NCBI RefSeq assembly: GCF_037392515.1
Contig: NC_090288.1
Location: 1,240,001-1,304,000, forward strand
Direction of reading: 5' to 3'
Source of the DNA: Haliotis asinina
Lineage: Eukaryota; Mollusca; Gastropoda; Lepetellida; Haliotidae
Length of the DNA stretch: 64,000 nucleotides
Positions within the stretch are counted from its first letter, which is position 1. Each line of letters begins with the position of its first letter. The position numbers and the translations under genes are program-made. Positions 48,300 through 61,195 of this stretch are shown here, piece after piece. The notes under the pieces are model-generated. The model ran no database searches. It was not told the DNA's origin and was given only the letters and a program-made list of their open reading frames with translations.

Positions 48300-48697
48300 C
48301 AACCTTTGTGAAAGTCACCAAGTGAATACGTCACCAGTAAAATACCTCTCCAAGTCAATATGGCACCTACAATTACATTAACAAGTGAATATGTCACCTA
48401 CAATTAGCTCACCAGGTGAATACATAGCCCATTATTATCATACCAAGTGGGTATATCACCTGTGATTACCTCACTAAGTGAATGCGTCACCTGTAAAATA
48501 CCTCACCATGTGAATGCGTCACCTGTAATTATCTCACAATGTGAATGCGTCACCTGCAATTATCTTACCATGTGAATGCGTCACCTGTAATTATCTCACC
48601 ATGTGAATGCCTCACCTGTAATTATCTCACCATGTGAATGCGTCACCTGCAATTATCTCACCATGTGAATGTGTCACCTGTAATTACCTCACCAAGT
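48300..48697. repeat. 31-bp minisatellite, about 12 units
   Basis: Unit CACCTGTAATTATCTCACCA plus TGTGAATGCGT; the left units are more diverged (CACCAAGTGAATACGTC). Confidence 0.9.
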
Positions 48698-48699
48698 TT

Positions 48700-49950
48700 C
48701 ATGCACATATGTCACGTGTATGTACGTGCCAGGAAGCCATCTGAACACACGTCAACTACAAAAACGTCATCTGTGACTACGTCAACATGAAGCATTCACG
48801 ATTAAATAAGCTATGTGTAAATGTTCCACTGGTTAAAATTCCGCTGGAATTCTTCAGCATTTAGTTAAACGTCCCAAACATCCAGATTTAGGCTCACATT
48901 GAGTGGACAAGTGTTTGTATGACAAATCAATATGTTTATTTAGAAGTCAGTATCTACCTGTTGACACCTGTGAGATGCTGCATGATAGACGCTTTTCTTG
49001 CTGTAGTCCTTGTCGCATGTCAGCTTTGAAAGGTCAGGCATGTTGCGTCGAGTTTATGTTTCTATTTCAGACTGTTTATGTCTTCTTCCACATAACGCGT
49101 GTCTACATGTGACTTCCACAGGGTCTCTTGATACGCGCAGCTTGCGAAGCGTCTTTATGCATCATACAGAGAGGAGCACGGCCATGGCAAAGACATGCCT
49201 TACCACAAGGCATTGCCCAGTGGATAAACAGAGACGTTCCCGCCGGCAACCCAGAACATTTGCCAGTATCATCCTTCAACAACAAGCTGTAGACCATCAC
49301 TGCGCCACCGGCTCCAGGTGCCGTAACCTTATATATAATGGCCACTCAAGCCGGCTGCTGACGCTCACACACAAATACATGGCATATTTCGGGATATGTG
49401 AAATTGTATACATGGGTAAAATAGATCCAAGTTTATTTCTGAGTCTGGAGATGCTTATTGGTGACCCGACAGAAGGCTATTAGGGCATGATGTCGTGTTA
49501 AATACAGGTGCCGAATGGACAAGTGTTGGAATAACTGTTTAAAGTGTGTATGATACGGGTATTTAAATAACACACACTATTTATGCAAACTTAAATAAAA
49601 CTGTAAGTAGGAAGCCTAGGATATAAACTTGAAAACAAACTAGCGCCCAACTTTCTGGATATATGTTTAGTGGTGCGCACATTCAAGTCCATGTAGACTT
49701 CAAGAACTGACTCTCAGATTCACGTTATGAACATGATGACGGAATAAATATACATGACTTTGTGACTGGTTCAAGAACAGATCTAGAATAGTGATGCTGA
49801 GACACACGTCCGTCCTCGCTTCACCAGGATCAAACGCATGTGTCAGGTTAGAACTAGAACTGAATGAAGAACAAAGTCGATACACAGTTTCTAAACAAGA
49901 TATACACTCGAGTATGTGCCAGGATTCTCGTCCGTATTTTAAAGAAACTA
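48700..49950. other. Stretch without supportable gene
   Basis: At 49122 a good acceptor (ACTTCCACAG) leads into a GC-richer segment. It is open on the plus strand to 49483 and, in another reading, on the minus strand 49345-49103. No domain recognised in either, so I do not call it. Confidence 0.3.
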
Positions 49951-49954
49951 TCTA

Positions 49955-50138
49955 GGTGAGTAAGTTAGTGAATGAGTATTGTTTTACGCCGCTTTTAGCA
50001 ATATTCCAGCAATATCACCACGGGAGACACCAGTAATGGACTTCACATATTGTACCCATGTGGGAAATCGGACCCGGGTCTCCGGGGTGAGGAATGAACG
50101 CTTTAACCGTTAAGATACCCCAAGGTGCCCTACCTGGA
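49955..50138 (-). mobile_element. tRNA-derived SINE-like element, family T
   Basis: Plus-strand text shows TTTTACGCCGCTTTTAGCAA, TATTCCAGCAATATCACCAC, GACACCAGTAATGGACTTCA, GACCCGGGTCTCCGGGGTGA and GAACGCTTTAACC. This is the inverse of the family order, preceded by GTGAGTAAG as the tail. Confidence 0.85.
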
Positions 50139-50139
50139 T

Positions 50140-50820
50140 GACAACTTGATAACACAACGATGTGAATTACACAATGTCATCATAATCAATTCCACACGGA
50201 AGAGCCGAGGGGGTCCAGGTCCTGGTAGTATACACGCGTTCTGGCTGGACACAGGCACCTTGGGCCTCGCTTATGGTCAAATAGGCATACAAAGATAAAC
50301 ATATGTACTTTCTTTTATTGCAGCTGTGCCACTGAATTGAGCAGCCGGTCATTGAATCGTTCTACATGGTCAAACGCCCAGACAGAACCAAGCCAGTCAG
50401 TGTTGGCTAGGGACAGAGGGGTGTCACACACCTGCTACTCTAAGCCCCCAGGATGGATCGTCGTCACAGTCACTGACGCCAATGGGGATACCTGTAGACT
50501 TGTCGTAGCTTAACGCTGAAATACGGGTAAACTACCTTATCTTTTCACATGAAGTGAAAAATCGATGTTTCGGTAGGTATCGTTCCAAGGAGATGACCGG
50601 AGGAATCAGTTACACTTTTGTTTAATGGGAATTCTAGAAGTTGGTGAGTCAAAACTGAAACATTCAGCCATAGTCTTTCTAAGCATTGTTTCTGTTTGTT
50701 GTTACTACTCAATCCGACTTGTCACTGACTTCATCACTGGTGCTATTTCTTGTTTTTGTTCCCGATTGGCCTTTTTCAATCATGTACCGTTTGTTTTGTC
50801 TATTACTTGCCGTTGTTTAT
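50140..50820. other. Stretch without supportable gene
   Basis: A pyrimidine-rich acceptor-like site (CTTTCTTTTATTGCAG, ending near 50322) is present on the plus strand, but no coding exon with a recognisable product follows. Confidence 0.3.
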
Positions 50821-50985
50821 GTTAATCCGCTGTTTGTCACAACATACCATGTATGCAAAGCATCTCACTATTTGGTTGTATTCACTTTTTGCTTGATAAC
50901 AATATAAGAATCTACATCGAAACGTCCCTCAACGTAATAAACAAGACGTTTTAATCCATAAAGTTGTATGTTTCATCTTCAGTCA
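50820..50985 (+). mobile_element. Fold-back family fragment, loop and right arm
   Basis: CGCTGTTTGTCAC, CATACCATGTATG, GGTTGTATTCACT, GAATCTACATCGAAACGTCC and AATAAACAAGACG follow the order of the 24303-24478 element from its loop to its end. The left arm is missing. Confidence 0.6.
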
Positions 50986-50989
50986 CTAT

Positions 50990-51869
50990 TCACTTTGTCA
51001 TATTTTAATTTTAGATTGGTATTGTCTTATCTTAGCGATTTTATATAAAATTTAATTTACAACGTTTACATTTTTTTAGAAAATAAACAGTTTTCGTACA
51101 AAACACTTGACATGGGTATTTGTGAAATCCTATTTTTGAAAACCAGTACCCTTACCTTTCTTCGACCTGAGCAGTACATATCTCAACGTTTCATCAATTT
51201 AATCAGAAATAATGGTTTTCAGGTCTTAAATAATCTTGCACACTGCTGAACCTAATAAAGCGTACATATAGATTTAGCCGTGTACCTCCTAGTATCTACA
51301 GAGATAGCGCTCATGTTGTATATACTCACTCAGGTAAGCGTTCGATCAGATTAACATGATGACGTCATACAGCAAAGTTTACAGAAGCCTCAGATAGCAA
51401 GCTCCGCCGTGATGAACATGTGTAGGCTATACCACCATGTACTTATATTAGCTTTGCATAACGTTTATAAATAGCATCTAGGGGAGGGTAACCGATGAAC
51501 CCCGACTAGTCTTGCTTCATGGCTGTAAGGCAGGCAAAGTCAATGCATGAATGGTAATTCTGTCCTTTAAAGAGACAGTAAGGACAAGTCTGTTAGAGGA
51601 ATATTTATATTTTTTTCGGAATTATCGTTTAAACTAAAATTTATTAAGCGTTGTCACGGTGAGTAATTTGATGAGACAAAAGGTGCAAGAAATCCCCTCG
51701 GAACCAGCAAAATATAACACAGACAAGCCTAAAATATTCAATATCATGTTTTGAGCAAACAAAGCCAAGATAGAAAGATTCACAATTGAGACTTCTAGTA
51801 CAACGCAACTGAGTCCAATCTACAGTAATTGGTCACAGATATGGCATCAACTAACCCAAGTCTTGCTTT
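50990..51869. other. AT-rich stretch without gene
   Basis: No coding region or known repeat recognised. Confidence 0.4.
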
Positions 51870-52212
51870 GAGAGCGAGAGACGGTTATACTGGATGTTGC
51901 GCGGCAAGCGGCCAGTCTTTGATGTAGGTCGATGTTGAAACCTCCAAACACTACTTACAGAGGTGTGTTACCTTTATATACACAGTCACCGATTCTTGAA
52001 TATTCGACCACATCGTCACCAACTTAGATCTTCCTCGCACACTCCCGGGAGTAAACACACAACTAGTCAAGGGAGGCAACTCTAGAGCACTACCTCAAAG
52101 CACTGAACATTTATAACAAATGTGACCCATAATAACTGTAAACATTGTGACCCAATAATAATTATCACTTAATCAATAATACAATTCACAGAAAATACAC
52201 TCTCGTAACAGT
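51870..52212 (+). mobile_element. TATA-containing dispersed repeat, copy 2
   Basis: CCTTTATATACACAGTCACC, GGGAGGCAACTCTAGAGCAC, AATGTGACCCATAATAACTG, CCAATAATAATTATCACTTA and the end ACAGAAAATACACTCTCGTA are shared with copy 3. Position of the TATA-like block and a constant 3' end would fit an LTR. Confidence 0.65.
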
Positions 52213-52214
52213 AT

Positions 52215-52830
52215 TACCTTTACGACATGCGCAAGTCTACCCGACGACAAACAAGCCAATTTTGAAAAGCATTCCTCCCGGTACTAAACGCCAGCACTAA
52301 CGGCATATTTAATGTGATCAAGAGGAACACCGACCAATGTCACAGGGCGATTGGAAAAGACTCTCACACAAACCAAATATAGCTGTTTCATATTGAACCA
52401 AACATTTCGCTATGTTAGCCGAACCATTGTGGAGTCGTTTTGTTGTAGCTGTATCTGAGAAAACACTTCCCATGATGTATTCATGGGGAGCGGCGCAGTG
52501 ACACATTGTCGTTGTTGTAGCCAGTGGAAGAGCATTTGAATGAAGAGGGCAGTTTTTAGCAATCGGCGCAGTCGGCATGTACAGGTTTTTGTCAGTTCCT
52601 AGAACGCTCTATACATTGCGTAACTATAACATGTGATCGTGGTCCCTGCTGCAGTTAAGGAGGAAGTAAGAAAAAGCAATGCATCAGAGAAACATTTACA
52701 CCTTGTCCTCTTCACAGTGGAAGTCAGTTACCTGTCGGGAAGTGTGTGAGTGTTTGATGTATGGGGATGGAGGCACCTTCACAAAGACACTGCTGCGTTG
52801 TCAGGAGACAAATTCAGACACTGCATACGG
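52215..52830. other. Stretch without supportable gene
   Basis: No motif recognised in the open frames present. Confidence 0.35.
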
Positions 52831-52837
52831 AGAGTAG

Positions 52838-53548
52838 AGACACCTTCAAACACTACTGACGGAGTGGTAGAGACACCTTCAAACACTACTGAGGGAGTGG
52901 TAGAGACACCTTCAGATACTACGGACAGGGTGGTGGAGACACCTTCAGATACTACTGACGGAGTGGTAGAGACACCTTCAAACACTACTGAGGGAGCGGT
53001 AGAGACACCTTCAGATACTACTGACGGGGTGGTGGAGAAACCGTAAAACACTACTGACAGGGTGGTGGAGAAACCGTAAAACACTACTGACGTGGTGGCA
53101 GAGACACCTTAAAACACTACTGACAGGGTGGTAGAGACACCTTAAAGCACTACTGACGGGATGGTAGAGACACCTTAAAACATTACTGACGGGGTGATGG
53201 AGACACCCCATAACACTACTGACGGGGTGGTGAAAACATCTTCACACACTACGGGTTGGTAAAGACACCTTCAGACACTACTGAAGGGGTGTTGGAGACA
53301 CCCTCAAGTAATACTGACGGGGTGGAGGAGACACCCTAAAACACTACTGACCGGGTGGTGGAGACACCTTAAAACACTACTGACGGGGTGGTGGAGACAC
53401 CTTCAAACACAACTTAAGGGGTGGTGGAGACACCTTTAAGTACTACTGACGGGGTGGTGGAGACACCTTCAGACACAACTTAAGGGGTGGTGGAGACACC
53501 TGTAAGTACTACTGACGGGGTGGTGGAGACACCTTCAGACACTCCTAA
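52838..53548. repeat. 33-bp minisatellite, about 21 units
   Basis: Unit ACACCTTCAAACACTACTGA plus CGGAGTGGTAGAG with scattered substitutions and small indels. The first eight units are open as repeats of ETPSNTTDGVV; later units contain TAA in that frame. Confidence 0.95.
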
Positions 53549-53559
53549 TGAGGTGTCTA

Positions 53560-54220
53560 CTTTGGATATTTATAAACCTTGAGCTGCCTAGCTACTGAAC
53601 CTGCTGTTGGAGACTTAGAAGGACTAACCCATACATTGAGATCAGCTCATAATGTACTATGTTCCATTAAATCAGTTTTTATTTTAAGAAAAAAAATAAA
53701 ATGCAGCTTTAGTGTAAAAAGTGCCATCAAAGACCTATAAAATGTTTTTGAAAAATCTTAAAGAATAACCCCTCGCTTCCGACATCCAAACACGCTCTCT
53801 CTTTTTACAGCTGTTTGACACGACACAGCACTTCCGTTCGTTCCGGAACGGTCCTGTTTTACTTGACATTTCTCTGTAGGAGACAACTAGTTGCGTCACT
53901 CCACCACCCGGGGGTGTTGGCCCACAGCAATCACGATCGATTCTCCTACAAACAAAACAAATTGAATGTAAGTTTTTGCCGAGTCGCCATTCCCTGGGAT
54001 TTACTGGTGTCGCGTGTGTCGGTGTTGAAGAGCTTGTTTCTTGTCAGTCCGTCCAAAAACAGTACTCTGCACACTGATCGATGGGGGCTGCAATTTGTAA
54101 TTCACACGAGTGCCTTGAATATTGTCAATCACTCATTTTAATGACTTGAGAAAGATGACTTCAATCATGTCGTGATCTTTTCTGAATCAGGGCCGAATTC
54201 GGGAAACCAACATAATCAAA
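53560..54220. other. Stretch without gene
   Basis: Nothing recognised beyond short open frames. Confidence 0.35.
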
Positions 54221-54224
54221 TTGT

Positions 54225-54455
54225 GACATTGGTTGGAGGGCGGAAGGATGGGAGGGTGGGATTCGATCGTCTGGAGGTCGGTAGATCGGTGGGGAAGGTA
54301 GGGTTAATCGGGTGCTTCGTTGGTGGCGGGAATAGGGTGGCGAATGTAGTTTGACGGGTAGGTTAGATAAGATGGCTGGTTGAGGGCGGAAATTCGATGG
54401 TCTGTAGGTCGGTGGGTAGGGTACATCCAATGGCTGCTGGCTTGGCGGGTGGGTG
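54225..54455. repeat. Degenerate G-rich repeat
   Basis: GGCGGAAGGATGGGAGGGTG, ATTCGATCGTCTGGAGGTCG, and later GGCGGAAATTCGATGGTCTG, TAGGTCGGTGGGTAGGG point to two or three worn copies of a G-rich unit. Confidence 0.5.
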
Positions 54456-54572
54456 TGATAGGCAGGATAGTCATTTGTTTGTGCAGGGAATCGGAATGTC
54501 AGCGATGCTGTGCGTTAATTACTGATATATAACCGAGTATTATGTCGAATAATGTCGATCGTTTCTTTAGAG

Positions 54573-55295
54573 ACACAAAGGCGAGTGTCTGCACTGTGAT
54601 AGTATGACACAAAGGCGAGTGTCTGCACTGCGATAGTATGGCACAGAGGCGTGTGTCTGCACTGTGATAGTATGACACACAGGCGTGTGTCTGCACTGTG
54701 ATAGTATGACACTGAGGCGAGTGTCTGCACTGTGATACTATAATACAGAGGCGAGTGTCTGCACTGTGATAGTATGGTACAGAGGCGTGTGTCTGCACTG
54801 TGATAGTATGACACAGAGGCGAGTGTCTGCACTGTGATAGTATGTCACTGAGGCGAGTGTCTGCACTGTGATAGTATGACACTGAGGCGAGTGTCTGCAC
54901 TGTGATACTATAATACAGAGGCGTGTGTCTGCACTGTGATAGTACGGTACAGAGGCGTGTGTCTGCACTGTGATAGTATGACACAGAGGCGAGTGTCTGC
55001 ACTGTGATAGTATGTCACTGAGGCGTGTGTCTGCACTGTGATAGTATGACACACAGGCGTGTGTCTGCACTGTGATAGTATGACACAGAGGCGAGTGTCT
55101 GCACTGTGGTAGTATGACACAGAGGCGAGTGTCTGCACTGTGGTAGTATGACACAGAGGCGAGTGTCTGCACTGTGGTAGTATGACACAGAGGCGAGTGT
55201 CTGCACTGTGGTAGTATGACACAGAGGCGAGTGTCTGCACTGTGGTAGTATAACACAGAGGCGAGTGTCTGCACTGTGATAGTATGACACAGAGG
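54573..55295. repeat. 34-bp minisatellite, about 21 units
   Basis: Unit ACACAGAGGCGAGTGTCTGC plus ACTGTGATAGTATG. The right end switches to a GTGGTAGTATG version that is repeated without change about five times, suggesting recent local expansion. Confidence 0.95.
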
Positions 55296-55314
55296 CTATC
55301 AAGGAGGAAAACGT

Positions 55315-55570
55315 TCTTTGGTTACATGTCCTTTAATGTTGCAGCTGCCACTAAATGGAACTCACTGACAGACTCACTCACAGACTACTAGACGTTGGAA
55401 CAATTTAAGTGTCTCTTTAAGACTCATCTTTTCCGTCTATACTTCTAAAGTGACCTTTGCACTTCCACCAATTTTCCTTGACCCTTGCATGCGCTATGAG
55501 CACGTCCCAGTGGACTTTAGCCCCACATAAATCGACACACATATATTCATTATCATACAACGCTGCTGTC
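55315..55570 (+). mobile_element. 3' end of a CR1/L2-type LINE
   Basis: Translation gives FNVAAATKWNSLTDSLTDY, then after a stop TLEQFKCLFKTHLFRLYF. This is the conserved C-terminal LWNSLP...FK..LKTHLF pattern of these elements. The following noncoding part has GCGCTATGAGCACGTCCCAG and CCCCACATAAATCGACAC, as in their 3' UTRs. Confidence 0.75.
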
Positions 55571-55574
55571 TGTA

Positions 55575-57690
55575 AGGAGACAAAGTGTATTTTTCCTCTA
55601 CAACCACCAGGTGGCACGCATTAGACTGTACGTGCCTTACAGACAAGGTGTATCACTCCGCGCCCTTTTCACCCCGCTCTGCCCCGACCCACGTCCTGGC
55701 CCTACCCACGGGACTTCAAGCAAAGGTATAAGTCCCACCCCAGGGGCTCTCCGCCCACCCCTCCTTTCTTCTACCGGGTCCACGTGCGTCTTCCGTTAGT
55801 ATCAGGGAGATTAGGTTTCTAAACAAAATTACCTTCTCCGCATCTAACCGTTGTGTGTTTGTTTGTCTTTTATTGACTTAAATTGATATTTCATAATTAC
55901 ACTCAACCCGCAGCATGGTGTCTGACATGTGCCTTGAAGATGTTTATCCTGAATGACGACCGCGCGTTCGCCCGTGAGATCAGCATAATATGTTTGTTGT
56001 CCTTCTCATTCTAGTTCAGTCGATGTAATGCCAAGGGCGATAGTTTGAAATGCTGACAGTTAACATGACCGGGAAATGTAATATAAGATAGTCATTTGAA
56101 CATGGACACATTAACAACGTTGTTTTATCACAACCGTTAAAACAACGGACACATAAATATGGACTTCTCGCAAGGGGATTCCACATGCTGTTGTATATTA
56201 AACTTTGGTTAGCAATCATGATAAAATCCGGACAACTTACACATGACTGCCTTGACCACTTGTGTATCCAGGACGGACCAAATATACATCCTCGTCGGCT
56301 CGTAACCCAGGCTAAAGTACAAAACGTGGAATTTTCTCGATACAAGTCAACAGCATAGTTTAACATTTTATTCCATTGTTATTGCACAAGAAACCACTCG
56401 GAGATATTGCCGAACTTCTTGAGGAGCAGCGGTCTCATGCATAATCAATCAGGGAGAAGGTTGCGGATGGCTTTCACTTAACCCAAACATCCCATTGGAC
56501 AAATTAGAGAAACATGAGATTATTTGTTAGCTTTCAGAAGAAAGTACTACCGAATACACACACGCTGGTCGATAAAAGTAATCTTTTTGCTCATTTTCAG
56601 ACTCAGCGTGAGAGATCCAGTGAGATCGACTGCGTTCTAAATCAGAGAAATTTCCAACTGGATTTTTATAAATCTCGCAACAGCATCGGGATCTACCGAG
56701 AGTGAAATAATTGAAATCCATAAAAACATTTTCCAGTGTGGTTTAGTGTTATTCATCAAACTGCGATTTCATCAAAATAATTGAAAATATTTGAAGATGC
56801 GGATAATCATTACTGAATCCACGTGTCTCGAAAAGCTACGCGATATTCCCACCAAGTCTCGCTTTGTGTACCCTGAATGAAGCTGACATGTACACTGCTG
56901 TACAATATGAATCCATGTCGGGAGGCCATATAACGCCCTGAGACAAAACTTTATAAGTATTTTTTGTTGATCAGTGTAGATGTGTACAGTATGACGTGGT
57001 GATTGCATGGATGGTAGTTTGGCTTGGTCGATAATCTGCAGCTAATTCTAAAAATCATTTATCAAAGTGCAGTGCCGGCTTTTTATGCATATGATTACGT
57101 AACAAGACTGATGCAGGGAAATAGCCGTGTCCCTACGCGGCCAATATAGAGTGTGCTTAAAGGCGCACTTCGATGTGTCAGTAAAAGGATACCGTCTATA
57201 GTCAGGCTCTTCATCTCAGCTTGAAAGAATGTGTAAGTCTGTGGGTACCTCAGCGAGAATAGCTTCATGAGTTCGACAAGTCGAACATTTCTGAGGGAAC
57301 AGGAGAGGCATTTAGAAGTCGGTATTCTATGATAATGTATGACAAAATGTTATGGATGTCAACTTCTTCTTTATTGTTTACACACCGTCTCTGGGCTATT
57401 ACTTGCCCCCTCTCCACCGGACGAACATATGATTATCGAACAATTCAACATCTTATATATTCAATGGCGAAGGTTGCACCAGATATCGACCTTGTGATTC
57501 GTTATTGATACATCAGGGATTTCATCAGGATTGTGCCCGGCTCTTCAAAATTATCACACTTGTTGACGTCACACAAGCATAGTTATAACCTACAGCATGA
57601 GTCACTGAAGCCAAGTTTGCTTTTAAGAAGAGTGTTTTCCGTTCTTTGTTTCATTTACATTGGCCTTTGTCGTATTTGCATTTGTCAGTG
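55575..57690. other. Stretch without supportable gene
   Basis: 55660-55790 is C-rich (CCCACGTCCTGGCCCTACCC). The longest open frame, minus strand 56366-56016 (116 codons, ten cysteines), has no recognised motif or splice context. Confidence 0.3.
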
Positions 57691-57699
57691 TATCGAGAC

Positions 57700-57900
57700 T
57701 GAGGTTAGGAGAAGTTCCATTGTCAGTGCATCTAGCCAGTAAGTTAAACGCAGGTTTTTTTAGAAGTGACATTGCCAATGCACACATCCATACAGTAAGT
57801 TACACTGAGGTTTGGAGAAGTTCCATTGTCAGTGTGTCCGGACAGTAAGTTACACTGAGGTTTGGAGAAGTTCCATTGTCAGTGTGTCCGGACAGTAACC
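57700..57900. repeat. 50-bp tandem repeat, three to four copies
   Basis: GGTTTGGAGAAGTTCCATTG, TCAGTGTGTCCGGACAGTAA repeats exactly at 50 bp in the last two copies; the earlier ones are diverged. Confidence 0.85.
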
Positions 57901-58149
57901 ACTACTGAATAATGAATGAGTGTGACAATGTTTCTTCTGTCTTCATTGTACCGTGTACTCCCCAAGATATTTCTTCTGTTTCCACATTTACCGCATCGCT
58001 CCATCGCCTGTCAATTCATCTAATCAATGAAACAAGCCAGTCAGCAGACTTTACTCAAGAGTCCCGATCGATTGGTGTTCTTCCTACACTCATACACAGA
58101 CCTATGCCGTCTTTAGGTCTTAGGTGTCGTCGTTGTACTGTATTAGTAT

Positions 58150-58345
58150 GTTATGTCGCATTGTGGCGGTTCGTCATTGTACTGTTGTATTGCTATGTCG
58201 ATTGTTTCGTCATGTCGTATTGTGGCGGTTCGTCATTGTACTGTTGTATTGCTATGTCGATTGTTTCGTCATGTCGTATTGTGGCGGTTCGTCATTGTAC
58301 TGTTGAATTGCTATGTCGATTGTTTCGTCATTGGTGGGTTGCTAC
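58150..58345. repeat. 59-bp tandem repeat, about three copies
   Basis: TTGTGGCGGTTCGTCATTGT starts at 58161, 58220 and 58279; flanking sequence to 58470 shows weaker TCGATTGTTTCG echoes. Confidence 0.9.
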
Positions 58346-58609
58346 GTCGATAGTTTCGTTATTGCAGTAGTGCTACGTCCAATGTTTTTGCCGTTGTTAT
58401 ATTGCCATGTCGATTGTTTCGCCATTAATGTGTTGCTATGTTGCTTGTTTCGTCATTATTGCATTACTACAAGTATGTAGGATCGTTTCATCATTGCTGT
58501 GCTGTTCTGTTGTGTTGTATGTATGCCAATTGTGTCATCGTTGTTGTATTCTGAGAGTCAGAAACAGTAATGCAGAATGTAACACAGCGAGTGGTCAGAC
58601 AGCGGTTAT

Positions 58610-58978
58610 GTAGGTAAAGCGTTGACGGAGATGCTGGCAGAAATGTACTTCAGTAGTCTGTGTGTATTTCCTTGTCGTCAACACGGCAACTAGCCTTTAT
58701 ATATACAGTCAGTCATCTCCTGAAAGTTTGAGCACATACGACCATCGCCACTAACGTGGAAAGCTCTAGAACAGTAGTTGTCTCGTGTTTACCTTTTGAA
58801 AAGGAGGTAACTCTGGAGAACAGCCTTCACGGCCTGCCGATAAAATACTAATACCGCTGAACATTTATGATACGGAATGTGACCGTAATAATTATCATTC
58901 AAAACAATAAACGTTGTGCCCCAATAATAATTATTACTTAATTGATAATACAATTTACAGAAAATACACTCTCGTAAG
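58610..58978 (+). mobile_element. TATA-containing dispersed repeat, copy 3
   Basis: GCCTTTATATATACAGTCAG, GGAGGTAACTCTGGAGAACA, GCTGAACATTTATGATACGG, CCCCAATAATAATTATTACT and ACAGAAAATACACTCTCGTA match copies 1 and 2 in the same order. Confidence 0.65.
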
Positions 58979-58984
58979 ATGTTG

Positions 58985-61195
58985 CATTTACTATTAGATC
59001 GATTGTTTAATCATTGTTGCACTGTTACTTGAATTGTTTCGTTGTTGCATTGTGATGGTTCGTCGAGGTGCTTTGTGTTATGGGGTTTCGCCACTGCGTT
59101 GTTTCGCTGTTGTTTCGTGTCCTTGCTATGTTGCTGAATTGTTGTGTTGAATTACATGGATTACATCTTTCATAGACACTCAGGTGACACACATGTCCAC
59201 AGGTACCCCTGTATACTTCCAGAGGTATTTAATACCGGGAAAATTCAGAGTGCGAGAGTTCAGTTGCACGCGACTTTTGGCAATCGGATATGGGCTTCAC
59301 ATATTGGGTGGAATTAAACCTGGGTCTTCTGCGCGACGAACGAACGCTTGATCCACAAGGCTATTCCACCGCCTCTTAGAATTCAGAGCATACTGATTTG
59401 ATAACAGGTTATCGTAAATAGGCCATTATAAAAAGTTTGTCAAAGCCCTTTTCCTCAGAAATTGGACTCTATAATTTTAAGGGGAAGCAACTCCCACAAA
59501 TCTGAAAGATTGTGATGTTGGTTTACGACCATCACCGAGACATTTATCGTCGGCAGGAAGTGACCCTTGACCTGACCTTTGTCACCGGATACTGTCAAAC
59601 CTGGTGATCTATGGTGTTTACCTGGATGTGTAATGCGCGTGTCGGGTAGTTTATCAGGTGATTACCTCTCAAGGTTGCGCTGCAGTGCGGATTATAGGTA
59701 GGGACAGAGGTCAGGTAGATCAACTCCCAAACAAGTCACGATGTGTTCCCTCTCCACCTCACCCTGGTAACAGAAGAAACTCAAGGAAATTAATTACAGT
59801 CGAGTGACTATAAACCTGCCTGAGACTCTTTGTGCGCTGTTTCAGTAGCCAGGATTTACTGGACCCAAGATACTGCTTGCTTCACGCATACAAACACAGA
59901 CACCAGCATATGTACTCAGACATGATAGTGATTGTCACATAGAGGGTTTTATTGGTAATATTATAAATTGATTTTAGGATTTGAACCCGAAAAGTGTTAA
60001 AATCGTCGAAGACATGTATGCAAACAGTTGTGATTTGAAATGCACTAAATTTGCGTAAAATATGATGCATTCGTAAAGTATGATGCATTCATTAAAAATG
60101 GCTTCATCTGTTCACTTTAAACGGCCAGACAATCAGATGCTTATCATTAATATCGAGTCAAAAACCACTTCCATCCGTTGTTCTGGAACAGGTCCAACTT
60201 CCCACTCCAAGAGGAAATGACAGATGGCTACAGGCATCTTTCAGTCTGCTACCTCGCAGCATGACGTCATGTATCCATAGCACGTAGCGCCTATGGCAAA
60301 ACAATCAAGTGCCTGACCGACCTCGTAGTGGTAGCTCTCCAGATAACTACTCCAAGTCGAGACCGATGCATTCGAACCTCGCACCTATTACACAGATTAT
60401 AAGCAGCAACCCGTACAGCCGCTACCATACCTGGCTTCACACATAGCACCTAGGTGAGGAATCGAACCGGAAGGAAGGCTGTCATCACTAGGCTGTTATG
60501 CCTTTGTAGCGATTTGCATGCAATACCCACAAGATGCCATGATCTGTCACCCATGGGAAAACATGATAAAATGGAGCGACGTTAACGGCGTGATAACAAA
60601 TCGTCCTCAAACTCGCCCAAGTCACTCCTATGGAATGGTTTCTCCGAGACATACATCGACGTTTGGAGGTCTCAGCGAGGTGTACGTCCCAGATCCGTGC
60701 AATGCACAAGGTGGGCATACTGACCACGCTGTCCTGATCATGAGCTGCACACTTGCACATACCGGGTAGGTAGTCTTATGTACTGGTGATCGTTACCATA
60801 CCTTCTATGTAGTGACATTTCATTCGCAGCAGTAAACATTTAATATTGATTCTGTTTGTTGTTTATGTGTCACAATAACCTTTGTCTTTGAGTAAATAAT
60901 ATACTGTCAAACCTGCTGGACATGCACAACTGTACTCTATTACAGATTTGTATACAGACGTATATACAGACGATGTATGCAGACTTATAGTGTATTCAGC
61001 AGAAGAGCCCGACCACATGCACCTCTATATACATGTGTGCAGTCTCCCAATTACATACCGCGCATGCTCATGTGGGCGTGTGTAGTTATGGATGTGTAGA
61101 AGCAATGCTGACCCTGTTCACCATATACTGTGTTTACGTGCTGCCATGTGAAGCTTCATACCAACGCCAGAGGATGAGCCTAATGATATGACTGC
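58985..61195. other. Stretch without supportable gene
   Basis: Includes a diverged family T fragment (listed separately), a TATA-like CTATAAACC at about 59810 without a connected exon, and a possible second family T relic at 60430-60510 (CTTCACACATAGCACCTAGG, GAATCGAACCGG, CACTAGGCTGTTATGCC). Confidence 0.35.
59257..59378 (-). mobile_element. Truncated SINE-like element, family T
   Basis: ATGGGCTTCACATATTGGGT, AAACCTGGGTCTTCTGCGCG, ACGAACGCTTGATCCACAAG and GGCTATTCCACCGCC follow the inverse family order; the tail is lost. Confidence 0.7.

Noticed and set aside
49103-49483. Possible exon with overlapping frames on both strands
   Set aside because: Good acceptor at 49121, but no recognised domain. 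The plus frame that best fits the acceptor meets a stop, and no partner exons were found.
50167-50352. Small cysteine-containing minus-strand frame
   Set aside because: Only 61 codons, no signal peptide or splice partner; the resemblance to small secreted domains was too weak.
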